Below, piece by piece: positions 1 through 5,941 of a stretch of DNA of 11,685 bases. The notes under the pieces are model-generated. The model ran no database searches. It was not told the origin of the DNA and was given only the letters and a program-made list of their open reading frames with translations. The DNA lies in contig QGUY01000115.1 of the NCBI GenBank assembly GCA_003242315.1, positions 1 through 11,685 on the forward strand. The letters are read 5' to 3'. The DNA is from Bacteroidota bacterium (GTDB lineage Bacteria; Bacteroidota; Bacteroidia; Cytophagales; Cyclobacteriaceae). Each line of letters opens with the position of its first letter. Within the stretch, counting starts at the first letter, position 1. The position numbers were made by a program, and so were the translations under genes.

Positions 1-1670
1 TCATCCTTGCCGCCTTTGGCGGGATGCTGGGTACATTGATGATGATACCCCTAAGGCGTTCACTCATTGTCAAAGAGCACGGCAAGTTGCCCTACCCGGA
101 AGGGACTGCGTGTGGATCTGTTCTGGTAGCCGGAGAGCGGGGTGGTGTCTTTGCACAAACAGCGTTCATTGGCATGGGTGTCGCGATGGGTTACGCGGTG
201 CTGCAGAAAGTTTTTCACGTCATTGCTGAGTTGCCTGCGTTTGTAACGCAGAAGACGAACAAATTCTGGCCGTCTGCAACCATCAACGGCGAGATCACGC
301 CGGAGTATCTGGGTGTTGGATACATCATTGGTCCCCGCATATCAGGCGTATTGGTAGCAGGGTCTGTGCTTGCATGGTGGGCGTTGATTCCGCTCATCAC
401 GACCATCGTTGACCCAGTCACCATAGCGACACAGCTGGTAAAGATTGGCGCTCTCGCCGGTTTGGATTCTCCGAGTGCGCGGCTAGGTTGGGATCCGGCA
501 ACGCAGACGTTCGCAAACCCTGCTCCTGCGATATACTACGCCTACATCCGGCAGATCGGCGCCGGTGCTGTTGCGGCTGGTGGTTTTATCACGCTGCTCA
601 AGACGCTTCCAACCATTATAAGTTCCTTTAAAGAAAGCGTGGCATCGCTTCGTGATAAAGGTGCAACTGGCGTGGCGCGCACGGACCGCGACTTATCGTT
701 CCGCGTGGTCATCATCGGAAGTTTGATTCTTGTTGTGCTGACAACCGTAATGCCCCTGATTCCAGGTGAAGGCTTCTTGCAGCGCCTGTTGATAGGTATC
801 CTGGTTGTTGTGTTTGGATTTTTCTTTGTGACGGTGTCGAGTCGTATTGTAGGACTCGTTGGCAACAGTAACAATCCTATTTCCGGTATGACCATCGCTA
901 CGTTGATGGGAACATGTCTCATCTTCACGGCGGTGGGCTGGACAGGCTACTTCTATGAACCTGTTGCGCTTGTTGTAGGAGGGATGATTTGTATCGCGGC
1001 TGCCAACGCAGGGGCAACTTCACAGGATCTCAAGACGGGATATCTCGTTGGCGCTACCCCGCGCAATCAGCAGATTGCTTTGTTTGTCGGTGCGATCGTC
1101 TCTTCAGTAGCGATCGGGTTTATTGTTAAACTCCTGGATACGCCGACGCAGGCCTTGCTCGATCAAGGTATACACCATGCGATCGGCAATACATACCCCG
1201 CACCGCAGGCCACGCTTATGGCGACGCTGGCGAAAGGTATTTTGAGTTTTAATCTCGACTGGCAATATGTGATCACCGGTGTTTTTGTATCGATCACACT
1301 CGAATTGTGCGGCGTGTCGGCGCTGGCTTTCGCCATCGGACTCTATCTTCCATTGTCCACTACCTTGCCGATATTCATCGGCGGCGCTATTAAGGGAATT
1401 ATTAATTGGCGTGAACGCAACAAGAAGGAAACGGGAGAAGATTCAGAGCTGAGCAAGGGTAATCTGCTGGCTACAGGGCTTGTTGCTGGTGGTGCGCTGA
1501 CGGGCGTTATCGTAGCGATCCTGCTAGTGTTATATGAGGATAAAATGGCGGATCTAAGTGCTGAGAATGCATTGACAGAAGCGCTCGGCCACGGAGGCTA
1601 TCAGTTACTGGGAGCCCTGTGTTTTGCCGCGATGGCTACTTTCCTGTTCAGAGTGGCCTCGAGGAAGTAA
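1..1670 (+). CDS. OPT-family oligopeptide/metal-chelate transporter, 3' part (start lies left of the window)
   Basis: The reading frame is open from base 3, upstream of the first ATG at 24, so this is a gene fragment of 555 codons; family members usually have about 650-680 residues, so roughly 100 are missing. OPT proteins are inner-membrane, proton-coupled importers of small peptides or metal-chelator complexes. Visible family signatures are PYPEGTA near fragment residue 30, the sequence SNNPISGMT near 289-297, and a later TGYLVGATP stretch. Many hydrophobic helices are spread over the whole length, and the C-terminus ends in a short basic tail (RVASRK). The substrate cannot be told from the sequence. 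The TAA stop directly abuts the stop codon of the leftward TerB-like gene, so no intergenic terminator exists on this side. Family assignment is confident; substrate is not assigned. Confidence 0.92.
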   Translation, partial: ILAAFGGMLGTLMMIPLRRSLIVKEHGKLPYPEGTACGSVLVAGERGGVFAQTAFIGMGVAMGYAVLQKVFHVIAELPAFVTQKTNKFWPSATINGEITPEYLGVGYIIGPRISGVLVAGSVLAWWALIPLITTIVDPVTIATQLVKIGALAGLDSPSARLGWDPATQTFANPAPAIYYAYIRQIGAGAVAAGGFITLLKTLPTIISSFKESVASLRDKGATGVARTDRDLSFRVVIIGSLILVVLTTVMPLIPGEGFLQRLLIGILVVVFGFFFVTVSSRIVGLVGNSNNPISGMTIATLMGTCLIFTAVGWTGYFYEPVALVVGGMICIAAANAGATSQDLKTGYLVGATPRNQQIALFVGAIVSSVAIGFIVKLLDTPTQALLDQGIHHAIGNTYPAPQATLMATLAKGILSFNLDWQYVITGVFVSITLELCGVSALAFAIGLYLPLSTTLPIFIGGAIKGIINWRERNKKETGEDSELSKGNLLATGLVAGGALTGVIVAILLVLYEDKMADLSAENALTEALGHGGYQLLGALCFAAMATFLFRVASRK

Positions 1671-2048
1671 TCAGTTTGCCGTAGCGGACGTCAAGTCAAT
1701 AATCTTCTTAAGAGATTCCAGCGCCTGTGATTCGGACGCGTTAAGCGCTCCGTCGGCGCTGGCGATCTCCAGTATATCCTGGAAGAGGTGTTCCCGAAGT
1801 TCGGGATTTGCGCCCCTGAATTTTTCAAACGTGTCTTTGAACAACGCGTCGAGCCGGGATTTGTCGAAATTGTTGTAGTCGCGAATGGCACGATACAACT
1901 TCTTCTCCAGGTCGGTGCCTTCCGGAAACAGGGCATGCATTTTCTTTTTGATCAGCGCCATTTCCTTAGGATCATAGTTGTGGTCCGCTTCCGACATGTG
2001 GACATAGACAAACAGCAGGAAGTCGGGGAATGAATCATGGATCACCAT
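1671..2048 (-). CDS. Small TerB-like helical protein
   Basis: A 125-residue soluble protein that looks all-helical. Two acidic motifs typical of the TerB (tellurite-resistance B-like) fold are visible: SEAD near residue 19 and a C-terminal ASADGALNASE near residue 93-103. In the TerB family such acidic residues bind a metal, but the cellular role of stand-alone TerB-like proteins in Bacteroidota is not settled. The full-length ATG start at 2048 is preferred over the internal Met at residue 18, because the segment between them (PDFLLFVYVHM) looks like part of the first helix. It is convergent with the OPT gene with zero spacing. A weak TATATTTC (-7-like) box lies at 2103-2110 on this strand. 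Presence of tellurite resistance should not be inferred. The fold assignment is by motif and moderately sure. Confidence 0.7.
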   Translation of the reverse strand: MVIHDSFPDFLLFVYVHMSEADHNYDPKEMALIKKKMHALFPEGTDLEKKLYRAIRDYNNFDKSRLDALFKDTFEKFRGANPELREHLFQDILEIASADGALNASESQALESLKKIIDLTSATAN

Positions 2049-2067
2049 ACGTGTAAAAATGTTATAG

Positions 2068-2096
2068 ATCGATAGCAGGGGGTACTATCGCTCGAT
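2068..2096. promoter_or_regulatory. Inverted repeat upstream of the TerB-like gene
   Basis: CGATAG at 2070-2075 is matched by CTATCG at 2085-2090 across a 9-base spacer, and the flanks extend the match imperfectly (ATCGATAG against CTATCGCTCGAT). It sits 20-50 bp upstream of the leftward start at 2048 and downstream of a weak TATATTTC box (2103-2110), so it could be an operator or a 5'-leader hairpin. Function is inferred from position only. Confidence 0.3.
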
Positions 2097-2174
2097 AAAA
2101 AGGAAATATAGGAAAAAGTTTTTTAATGGTCGATTGAGCGAAAGGAGGGGAATGGGAACGTGGAATATGCCGGG

Positions 2175-2195
2175 AGCAAGTAGCAAGAAGTAATC
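2175..2195. repeat. Three tandem heptamers (AGCAAGT family)
   Basis: AGCAAGT, AGCAAGA and AGTAATC follow each other without spacers. The first two belong to one heptamer family and the third matches the AGTAATY variants of the long array that starts 60 bp further right. The patch has the same 7-base period as that array but mostly a different sequence. Confidence 0.5.
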
Positions 2196-2221
2196 AAATC
2201 GGCGGTCGAGGAATGATAGTA

Positions 2222-2244
2222 GAGACGCCCAATTTGGGCGTCTC
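2222..2244. terminator. Perfect 11+11 inverted repeat (terminator-like or dispersed palindrome)
   Basis: GAGACGCCCAA is followed by one T and its exact reverse complement TTGGGCGTCTC. The right flank GTTTCT is only weakly T-rich, so intrinsic termination is possible but not typical. From memory, palindromes with GAGACGC arms occur dispersed between genes in some Bacteroidota, so this may be a mobile or structural repeat rather than a terminator of a specific gene. It sits directly before the 200-bp tandem array. Confidence 0.5.
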
Positions 2245-2254
2245 GTTTCTAACC

Positions 2255-2454
2255 GGTAATCGGGTAACCGGTAATCGGTAATCGGGTAACCGGTAATCGG
2301 TAATCAGGTAACCGGTAATTGGTAATCAGGTAATCAGTAATTGGGTAATTGGTAATCAGGTAATCGGTAATTGGGTAATCGGTAATCGGGTAATCGGTGA
2401 TCAGGTGATCAGTCATCAGGTAATCGGTAATCAGTAATTGGTGATTCCGTAATC
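2255..2454. repeat. 200-bp tandem array of about 27 GGTAATC-like 7/8-base units
   Basis: The array is built from GGTAATC (7 bases) and GGTAATCR/GGTAATTG (8 bases), with GGTAACC and AGTAATY variants. Its left part is three 22-bp super-units (8+7+7) at 2255-2276, 2277-2298 and 2299-2320; the first two are identical and the third has two substitutions. The right part is seven 15-bp super-units (8+7) from 2321 to 2425, followed by decayed units to 2454. There are no spacers, no gene and no start codon that would support translation. Short tandem heptamers of this type (STRR) are known from heterocystous cyanobacteria; similar runs occur in Bacteroidota. Function is unknown. Confidence 0.9.
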
Positions 2455-2478
2455 TACAACGATTGTACTTACTGTCAC

Positions 2479-2492
2479 CACTGCCCACTGCC
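2479..2492. repeat. Two tandem CACTGCC heptamers
   Basis: CACTGCC occurs twice head to tail, flanked by related fragments (ACTGTCAC before, AACT after). This is a third heptamer family in the same gap, lying just before the groESL terminator. Confidence 0.45.
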
Positions 2493-2497
2493 AACTA

Positions 2498-2527
2498 AAA
2501 AAGGCTGCCTTACGGGGCAGCCTTTTT
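2498..2527. terminator. Intrinsic terminator of groESL, bidirectional in form
   Basis: The arms AAAAAGGCTGCC (2498-2509) and GGCAGCCTTTTT (2516-2527) enclose the loop TTACGG. The GC-rich 7-bp core is flanked by an A tract and a T tract, so it can terminate on either strand. It lies about 37 bp beyond the groEL stop and is the natural end of the leftward groES-groEL transcript. Confidence 0.92.
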
Positions 2528-2549
2528 CTATATATATGTTTATGGTGTG

Positions 2550-2565
2550 AATCCGTTAACGGATT
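2550..2565. repeat. 16-bp perfect palindrome touching the groEL stop codon
   Basis: AATCCGTT is followed directly by its reverse complement AACGGATT. The palindrome covers two bases of the groEL TAA stop (2564-2566) and lies between the coding end and the terminator. It could be a protein-binding site or a minor mRNA 3' structure; nothing else in the sequence decides this. Confidence 0.5.
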
Positions 2566-4189
2566 ACATCATTCCGCCCATGCCGCCTCCGGGAGCTGCA
2601 GGGGCTTCTTTTTCTTCAGGAATTTCCGACACGACAGCTTCGGTCGTCAGCAGCAGGCCGGCGATAGAAGCAGCGTTCTCGAGCGCGAGGCGCGATACCT
2701 TGGTCGGGTCGATAATACCAGCATCGAAGAAGTTTTCGAACTTGTCTTCGCGGGCATTGTAACCGTAGTCTTTCTTGCCTTCGCGAACCTTGCTGACGAT
2801 AACCGATCCTTCCTGACCAGCATTGGCAACGATGGTGCGCAGCGGAGCTTCGAGAGCCAGACGGATGATGTTGACACCAGTAGCCTGGTCGTCGTTGTCA
2901 ACTTCAACATCCTTGAGGGCTTCGATAGCGCGGATATAAGCAACGCCACCACCAGGGATGATACCTTCCTGAACGGCAGCGCGAGTTGCGTGCAGCGCAT
3001 CGTCAACGCGGTCTTTCTTTTCCTTCATTTCTACTTCGGTAGCCGCACCTACGTAGAGGATAGCTACACCGCCGGACAGCTTAGCCAGGCGTTCTTGCAG
3101 TTTTTCCTTATCGTAGTCGGAAGTAGTCGTTTCAATCTGAGCCTTGATCTGGTTGATGCGGCCCTGGATGTCGGCCTTCTTGCCGGCGCCGTTAACGATC
3201 GTGGTGTTGTCCTTGTCGATGTTGACCTTTTCAGCGCGGCCGAGGTGCTCGAGTGTAGCGTTCTCGAGCTTGAAGCCGAGTTCTTCGGAGATCACCTTAC
3301 CACCGGTGAGGATGGCGATGTCTTCCAGCATGGCTTTCCTTCTATCGCCAAAGCCAGGAGCCTTAACAGCAGCCACGCGCAGAGCACCGCGGATCTTGTT
3401 AACGACCAGGGTAGCGAGCGCTTCGCCTTCAACTTCCTCAGCGATGATGAGGAGTGGCTTGCCGGTTTGTGCAGTTTGTTCGAGGATAGGAAGGAGCTCC
3501 TTCATCGAGCTGATCTTCTTATCGTGGATCAGGATGTAAGGATTGTCGAGCTCAGCCTCCATCTTCTCGGTGTTGGTCACGAAGTACGGAGAGAGGTAGC
3601 CGCGGTCGAATTGCATACCTTCCACGGTCTTCACTTCGGTTTCCGTACCTTTAGCTTCCTCAACCGTGATGACGCCGTCTTTGCCAACCTTCTCCATGGC
3701 GTCGGCAATCATCTTACCGATTTCGGTGTCGTTGTTGGATGAGATAGTAGCGACTTGAGCGATTTCGCTGGAGTCTTTGATCTTCTTGGATTGCTTGCGG
3801 AGGTTTTCAACAACGGCAGCGACAGCCTTATCGATACCCCGCTTGAGGTCCATAGGATTGGCGCCTGCAGCCACGTTCTTGATACCATGGCCGAAGATAG
3901 CCTGGGTGAGAACTGTTGCAGTAGTTGTTCCATCACCGGCTGCGTCAGCGGTCTTGGAGGCCACTTCCTTAACCAGCTGGGCACCCATATTTTCGATAGG
4001 ATCCTTAAGTTCAATTTCCTTGGCGACTGTTACCCCATCCTTTGTTACTGTCGGGGCACCGAACTTTTTATCCAGGATTACATTTCTTCCCTTGGGGCCG
4101 AGGGTGACCTTAACAGCATCGGCCAGCTTGTCGACACCCCTCTTGATCTTGTCCCGCGCAGTGGTATCAAAGGTTATTTCTTTAGCCAT
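2564..4189 (-). CDS. groEL: Chaperonin GroEL (Hsp60)
   Basis: A 541-residue protein, close to the usual 540-550. GroEL forms a double heptameric ring in the cytoplasm and folds client proteins in an ATP-driven cycle together with GroES. Visible hallmarks are the N-terminal equatorial segment starting MAKEITFD, the nucleotide-binding LGPKGRNVILD near residues 31-41, GDGTTTATVL near 85-95, the conserved EGIIPGGGVA in the second equatorial part, and the flexible Gly/Met tail ending GGMGGMM. The Met start at 4189 is 27 bp downstream of the groES stop, and both genes share direction, so they form the usual groES-groEL operon. It ends in a strong intrinsic terminator at 2498-2527. No disruption is seen. 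Confidence 0.99.
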   Translation of the reverse strand: MAKEITFDTTARDKIKRGVDKLADAVKVTLGPKGRNVILDKKFGAPTVTKDGVTVAKEIELKDPIENMGAQLVKEVASKTADAAGDGTTTATVLTQAIFGHGIKNVAAGANPMDLKRGIDKAVAAVVENLRKQSKKIKDSSEIAQVATISSNNDTEIGKMIADAMEKVGKDGVITVEEAKGTETEVKTVEGMQFDRGYLSPYFVTNTEKMEAELDNPYILIHDKKISSMKELLPILEQTAQTGKPLLIIAEEVEGEALATLVVNKIRGALRVAAVKAPGFGDRRKAMLEDIAILTGGKVISEELGFKLENATLEHLGRAEKVNIDKDNTTIVNGAGKKADIQGRINQIKAQIETTTSDYDKEKLQERLAKLSGGVAILYVGAATEVEMKEKKDRVDDALHATRAAVQEGIIPGGGVAYIRAIEALKDVEVDNDDQATGVNIIRLALEAPLRTIVANAGQEGSVIVSKVREGKKDYGYNAREDKFENFFDAGIIDPTKVSRLALENAASIAGLLLTTEAVVSEIPEEKEAPAAPGGGMGGMM

Positions 4190-4216
4190 TTCTTAGTTTG
4201 TTTAAGTTTTACAGGA

Positions 4217-4495
4217 TTAAATGGTTCCAAAAATGTCGGAATTACGCATGATCAGGTACTCTTTTCCATCTATTGTGATCTCAGTGCCGGCGTACTTGCC
4301 GTACAGGATCTGATCGCCAACTTTAACCGTAACGGGCTTGTCCTTAAGACCTTCACCTACTGCGACCACCCTCCCTTTCTGGGGCTTTTCCTTGGAGGTA
4401 TCTGGTATGTAGATGCCGGACGCGGTCTTTTCCTCAGCCTCGGCCGGCTCAACAAGAACCCGGTCCTCGTTCGGTTTGAAATTGATTTTCGCCAT
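4217..4495 (-). CDS. groES: Co-chaperonin GroES (Hsp10)
   Basis: A 92-residue protein, the normal length for GroES. It forms the heptameric lid that caps GroEL. The sequence starts MAKINFKPNEDRVLVEP, followed by the mobile loop near residues 20-33 (TASGIYIPDTSKEK) that docks on GroEL, and the domain core with VGDQILYGKYAG and the C-terminal Asp-Ile-Phe motif (NSDIFGTI). The frame stays open upstream to about 4591, but the ATG at 4495 gives the conserved N-terminus and is chosen. groEL follows 27 bp downstream. The upstream 348-bp region is shared with the divergent gene at 4844. No CIRCE (HrcA) operator is present, so regulation must be by another route. Confidence 0.98.
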   Translation of the reverse strand: MAKINFKPNEDRVLVEPAEAEEKTASGIYIPDTSKEKPQKGRVVAVGEGLKDKPVTVKVGDQILYGKYAGTEITIDGKEYLIMRNSDIFGTI

Positions 4496-4550
4496 ATACG
4501 TAATGGAAGTTTTGGTTGAACAAATTTTTTGAGTTCTGCCACAGCGGCAC

Positions 4551-4566
4551 TCATTTTTTGTGCCAA
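4551..4566 (-). promoter_or_regulatory. Near-consensus sigma-54 element pointing at groES
   Basis: On the minus strand the bases read TTGGCACAAAAAATGA. The -24 half TTGGCAC is perfect and the distance from GG to the downstream G is the canonical 10 bases, but the nearly invariant C of the -12 GC is an A here. A start about 12 bases downstream would leave a leader of roughly 45 bases before groES. The mismatch makes this only a candidate. Confidence 0.3.
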
Positions 4567-4602
4567 TGTGAAAGGGCATGCAAGAAAGCACAATTTTGCT
4601 AC

Positions 4603-4612
4603 AAAATGGCAG
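4603..4612. repeat. AAAATGGCAG direct repeat, copy 1
   Basis: An exact 10-bp word that recurs at 4659-4668, 56 bp away in the same orientation. Both copies lie between the two divergent start regions and are candidates for a regulator-binding half-site. Confidence 0.45.
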
Positions 4613-4658
4613 TTTTTGTGGGATATTATTGGCTCAACCGACCTTCAGACACGCTTCG

Positions 4659-4668
4659 AAAATGGCAG
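4659..4668. repeat. AAAATGGCAG direct repeat, copy 2
   Basis: Exact second copy of the 10-bp word at 4603-4612. It lies two bases before the inverted repeat at 4671-4697, so both elements could belong to one composite binding site. Confidence 0.45.
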
Positions 4669-4670
4669 GT

Positions 4671-4697
4671 TGTCAGAAGCGATAAGTAATTCTGACA
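4671..4697. promoter_or_regulatory. Inverted repeat TGTCAGAA-N11-TTCTGACA, possible activator/operator site
   Basis: Two perfect 8-base arms (4671-4678 and 4690-4697) are spaced by 11 bases, so arm centres lie 19 bases apart, close to two helical turns. It is centred about 60 bp upstream of the start predicted from the sigma-54 element at 4718 and about 145 bp upstream of the one predicted for groES. That geometry fits a dimer-binding site for a shared activator, but the protein is unknown. Confidence 0.5.
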
Positions 4698-4717
4698 TGA
4701 CATTTTTCGGCCCTTTC

Positions 4718-4733
4718 TGGCATGAAAACTGCG
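4718..4733 (+). promoter_or_regulatory. Sigma-54 (-24/-12) promoter candidate for the gene at 4844
   Basis: The sequence TGGCATGAAAACTGCG matches the sigma-54 consensus TGGCACG-N4-TTGCW at the invariant GG and GC with exactly 10 bases between them; deviations are T for C at position 6, C for T before TGC, and the last base. A start near 4744 would give a leader of about 100 bases to the ATG at 4844. A sigma-54 activator is encoded elsewhere in this window. Confidence 0.5.
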
Positions 4734-4843
4734 TTTTTCACAAGGAGGAGCAGAGGATACCACGTCGGCTTAGGGATTACCGGTGTCCCAATCTGGTCTT
4801 TTCGTGTTATTTTGGTAGAGTATGGAATAATGGTTTCTGGGTT

Positions 4844-5581
4844 ATGCAATTGCCAAAAGACTGGTTAACGCAGGGATTAATCGATTTTGAGTACAAGAAG
4901 TACATCCTGCTGGCGTACCTCAAGACGGTGAGTGAATCCTTTGGAAAAACTGAACTGTACCCGTTCCTGTCTGATCTCGTATTCCACTACCGGAATGCCC
5001 TGGCGATCCGGGAAAACAAAGCGCTCCTGCGGGAGTCGTTCCCCAAAGAACTATCGCTCGAGGAATTCCGTCGCCTGGAACTGTCGTACCGCAAGCTCAT
5101 CGAGGACGACGAGGTGATGGCTGAACTTGACGAAATCATCGCGTTTGCCATTCCTCGCATCAAGGAATCACTGCAGGAAGGCACGATAATCTACGATTAT
5201 GTTGAATCGCAGTGCGAGATTTCCCCCGTGGGGGTCACTCCGCTGTACGCCCGGGAGGGATATCTGTTCGTAACGCAGCCACCGGAAAAAGAAACGAACG
5301 TCTACCGGTATCAAATCAGCTTTTACGAAGACAGCCAGGAACAACTGCGAAGCCTGAATACGGAATTCATCGAAAGCGTTCAGAAAAAGCCGCTCTATAC
5401 CTATGAACGCATTAAGCTTGATCTGCTGGCGCGATGGAAAGACATGCCCAATCCGGCGACATACCTCATCCTTTCGCGAATGAAGTTTCCATTCACAGAA
5501 ACGCTTATGCCAGTGGCAAAGCGGCTGTTCGTAAAGCACCTGTCACGGCTTCACGAGGCGGAAAGCAATCCCGGAGTATGA
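4844..5581 (+). CDS. Conserved-looking protein of unknown function, 245 residues
   Basis: I do not recognise the family with confidence. The start at 4844 gives MQLPKDWLTQGLIDFEYKKY, which looks like a true N-terminus. The frame continues open upstream to 4529, but that part would run across the promoter elements and is low in protein-like character. The protein appears cytosolic: no signal peptide or membrane helix. The first 120 residues look helical and charged (for example YKKYILLAYL, then LSLEEFRRLELSYRKLIEDDEV). The middle, with SPVGVTPLYAREGYLFV and VYRYQISFYE, looks like beta strands, and the C-terminus is helical and basic. It is divergent from groES and convergent with secG, whose stop codon begins at the very next base. 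The sigma-54-like promoter at 4718 suggests conditional expression. It is certainly a gene by its codon pattern and its tight fit against secG; its function is open. Confidence 0.8.
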   Translation: MQLPKDWLTQGLIDFEYKKYILLAYLKTVSESFGKTELYPFLSDLVFHYRNALAIRENKALLRESFPKELSLEEFRRLELSYRKLIEDDEVMAELDEIIAFAIPRIKESLQEGTIIYDYVESQCEISPVGVTPLYAREGYLFVTQPPEKETNVYRYQISFYEDSQEQLRSLNTEFIESVQKKPLYTYERIKLDLLARWKDMPNPATYLILSRMKFPFTETLMPVAKRLFVKHLSRLHEAESNPGV

Positions 5582-5938
5582 TCAATTGCCCGCTGAGTCG
5601 GCAGGAGCCGTAGGCTCTCCCTGATCGGGCGTCGGCATGGGAGGCACCAGGCCAGGGCTGCCCTGCTGTCCGGCATCCTCGAGGATTTCATTCCTCGGTG
5701 CCTGATTGGAAGTAGGCAGAATGAAGCTGGCCGAAAGGGTGAGGACCATAATACCGATGGCAAATGCCCAGGTCAGTTTTTCCAGCAGGTCGCCGGTCTT
5801 CTTGACCCCAATGATGTTGCTGGCGCCGCTGCCACCAAACTGGCTGCTGAGGCCGCCACCCTTGGCATTCTGGGCCAGGATGATGAGTACCAGGAGTATT
5901 GCCAGGAAAATGATTATGCCAAGGATAAGCTCGTACAT
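5582..5938 (-). CDS. secG: Preprotein translocase subunit SecG
   Basis: A 118-residue inner-membrane protein with two hydrophobic helices (about residues 3-22 and 55-75) joined by the conserved Gly-rich loop LSSQFGGSGASNIIG. SecG associates with SecYE and aids the SecA-driven translocation cycle. After the second helix comes a tail of about 40 residues rich in Pro, Gln, Gly and acidic residues, longer than in E. coli and typical of the low-complexity SecG tails of Bacteroidota. It is the last gene of the leftward miaB operon, starting 3 bases after the stop of the TPR-like gene. Its own stop directly abuts the stop of the rightward unknown gene, so the operon transcript must run into antisense sequence before ending. 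Confidence 0.96.
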   Translation of the reverse strand: MYELILGIIIFLAILLVLIILAQNAKGGGLSSQFGGSGASNIIGVKKTGDLLEKLTWAFAIGIMVLTLSASFILPTSNQAPRNEILEDAGQQGSPGLVPPMPTPDQGEPTAPADSAGN

Positions 5939-5941
5939 GGT

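Larger units (their letters stand above)
4496..4843. promoter_or_regulatory. Divergent control region between groES and the unknown gene
   Basis: This 348-bp stretch holds no convincing gene. It carries, from left to right, a near-consensus sigma-54 element pointing at groES, two copies of AAAATGGCAG, an inverted repeat with 8-bp arms, and a good sigma-54 element pointing at the gene at 4844. No TAnnTTTG box with a matching -33 box was found in front of groES. The rightward frame happens to be open through most of it, but the presence of these sites and the lack of a typical N-terminus argue against coding. Each element is listed on its own below. Confidence 0.6.

Noticed and set aside
1671..2048. 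Tellurite-resistance function of the TerB-like gene
   Set aside because: Only the TerB-like fold is supported; no other ter genes are near, and single TerB-domain proteins are not evidence of resistance.
2255..2454. CRISPR array
   Set aside because: Units of 7-8 bp follow each other directly without unique spacers, and no cas gene is in the window.
2249..2494. Leftward 81-codon frame with a pentapeptide repeat (ITDYL/ITDYP) over the tandem array
   Set aside because: It is open only because the 15-bp unit is a multiple of three; it would begin at a TTG, has no ribosome-binding site, and changes its peptide pattern where the unit becomes 22 bp.
2990..4519. Long rightward frames (250 and 254 codons) opposite groEL and groES
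   Set aside because: They lie antisense to strongly conserved chaperonin genes, and their translations show no recognisable domain.
4546..4564. CIRCE/HrcA operator upstream of groES
   Set aside because: GGCAC-N9-GTGCC resembles it, but CIRCE needs TTAGCACTC-N9-GAGTGCTAA; arms and spacing do not fit.
4529..4843. In-frame N-terminal extension of the unknown gene (105 codons)
   Set aside because: It would cover the sigma-54-like elements and the inverted repeat, its composition looks like translated noncoding DNA, and the Met at 4844 gives a credible N-terminus.
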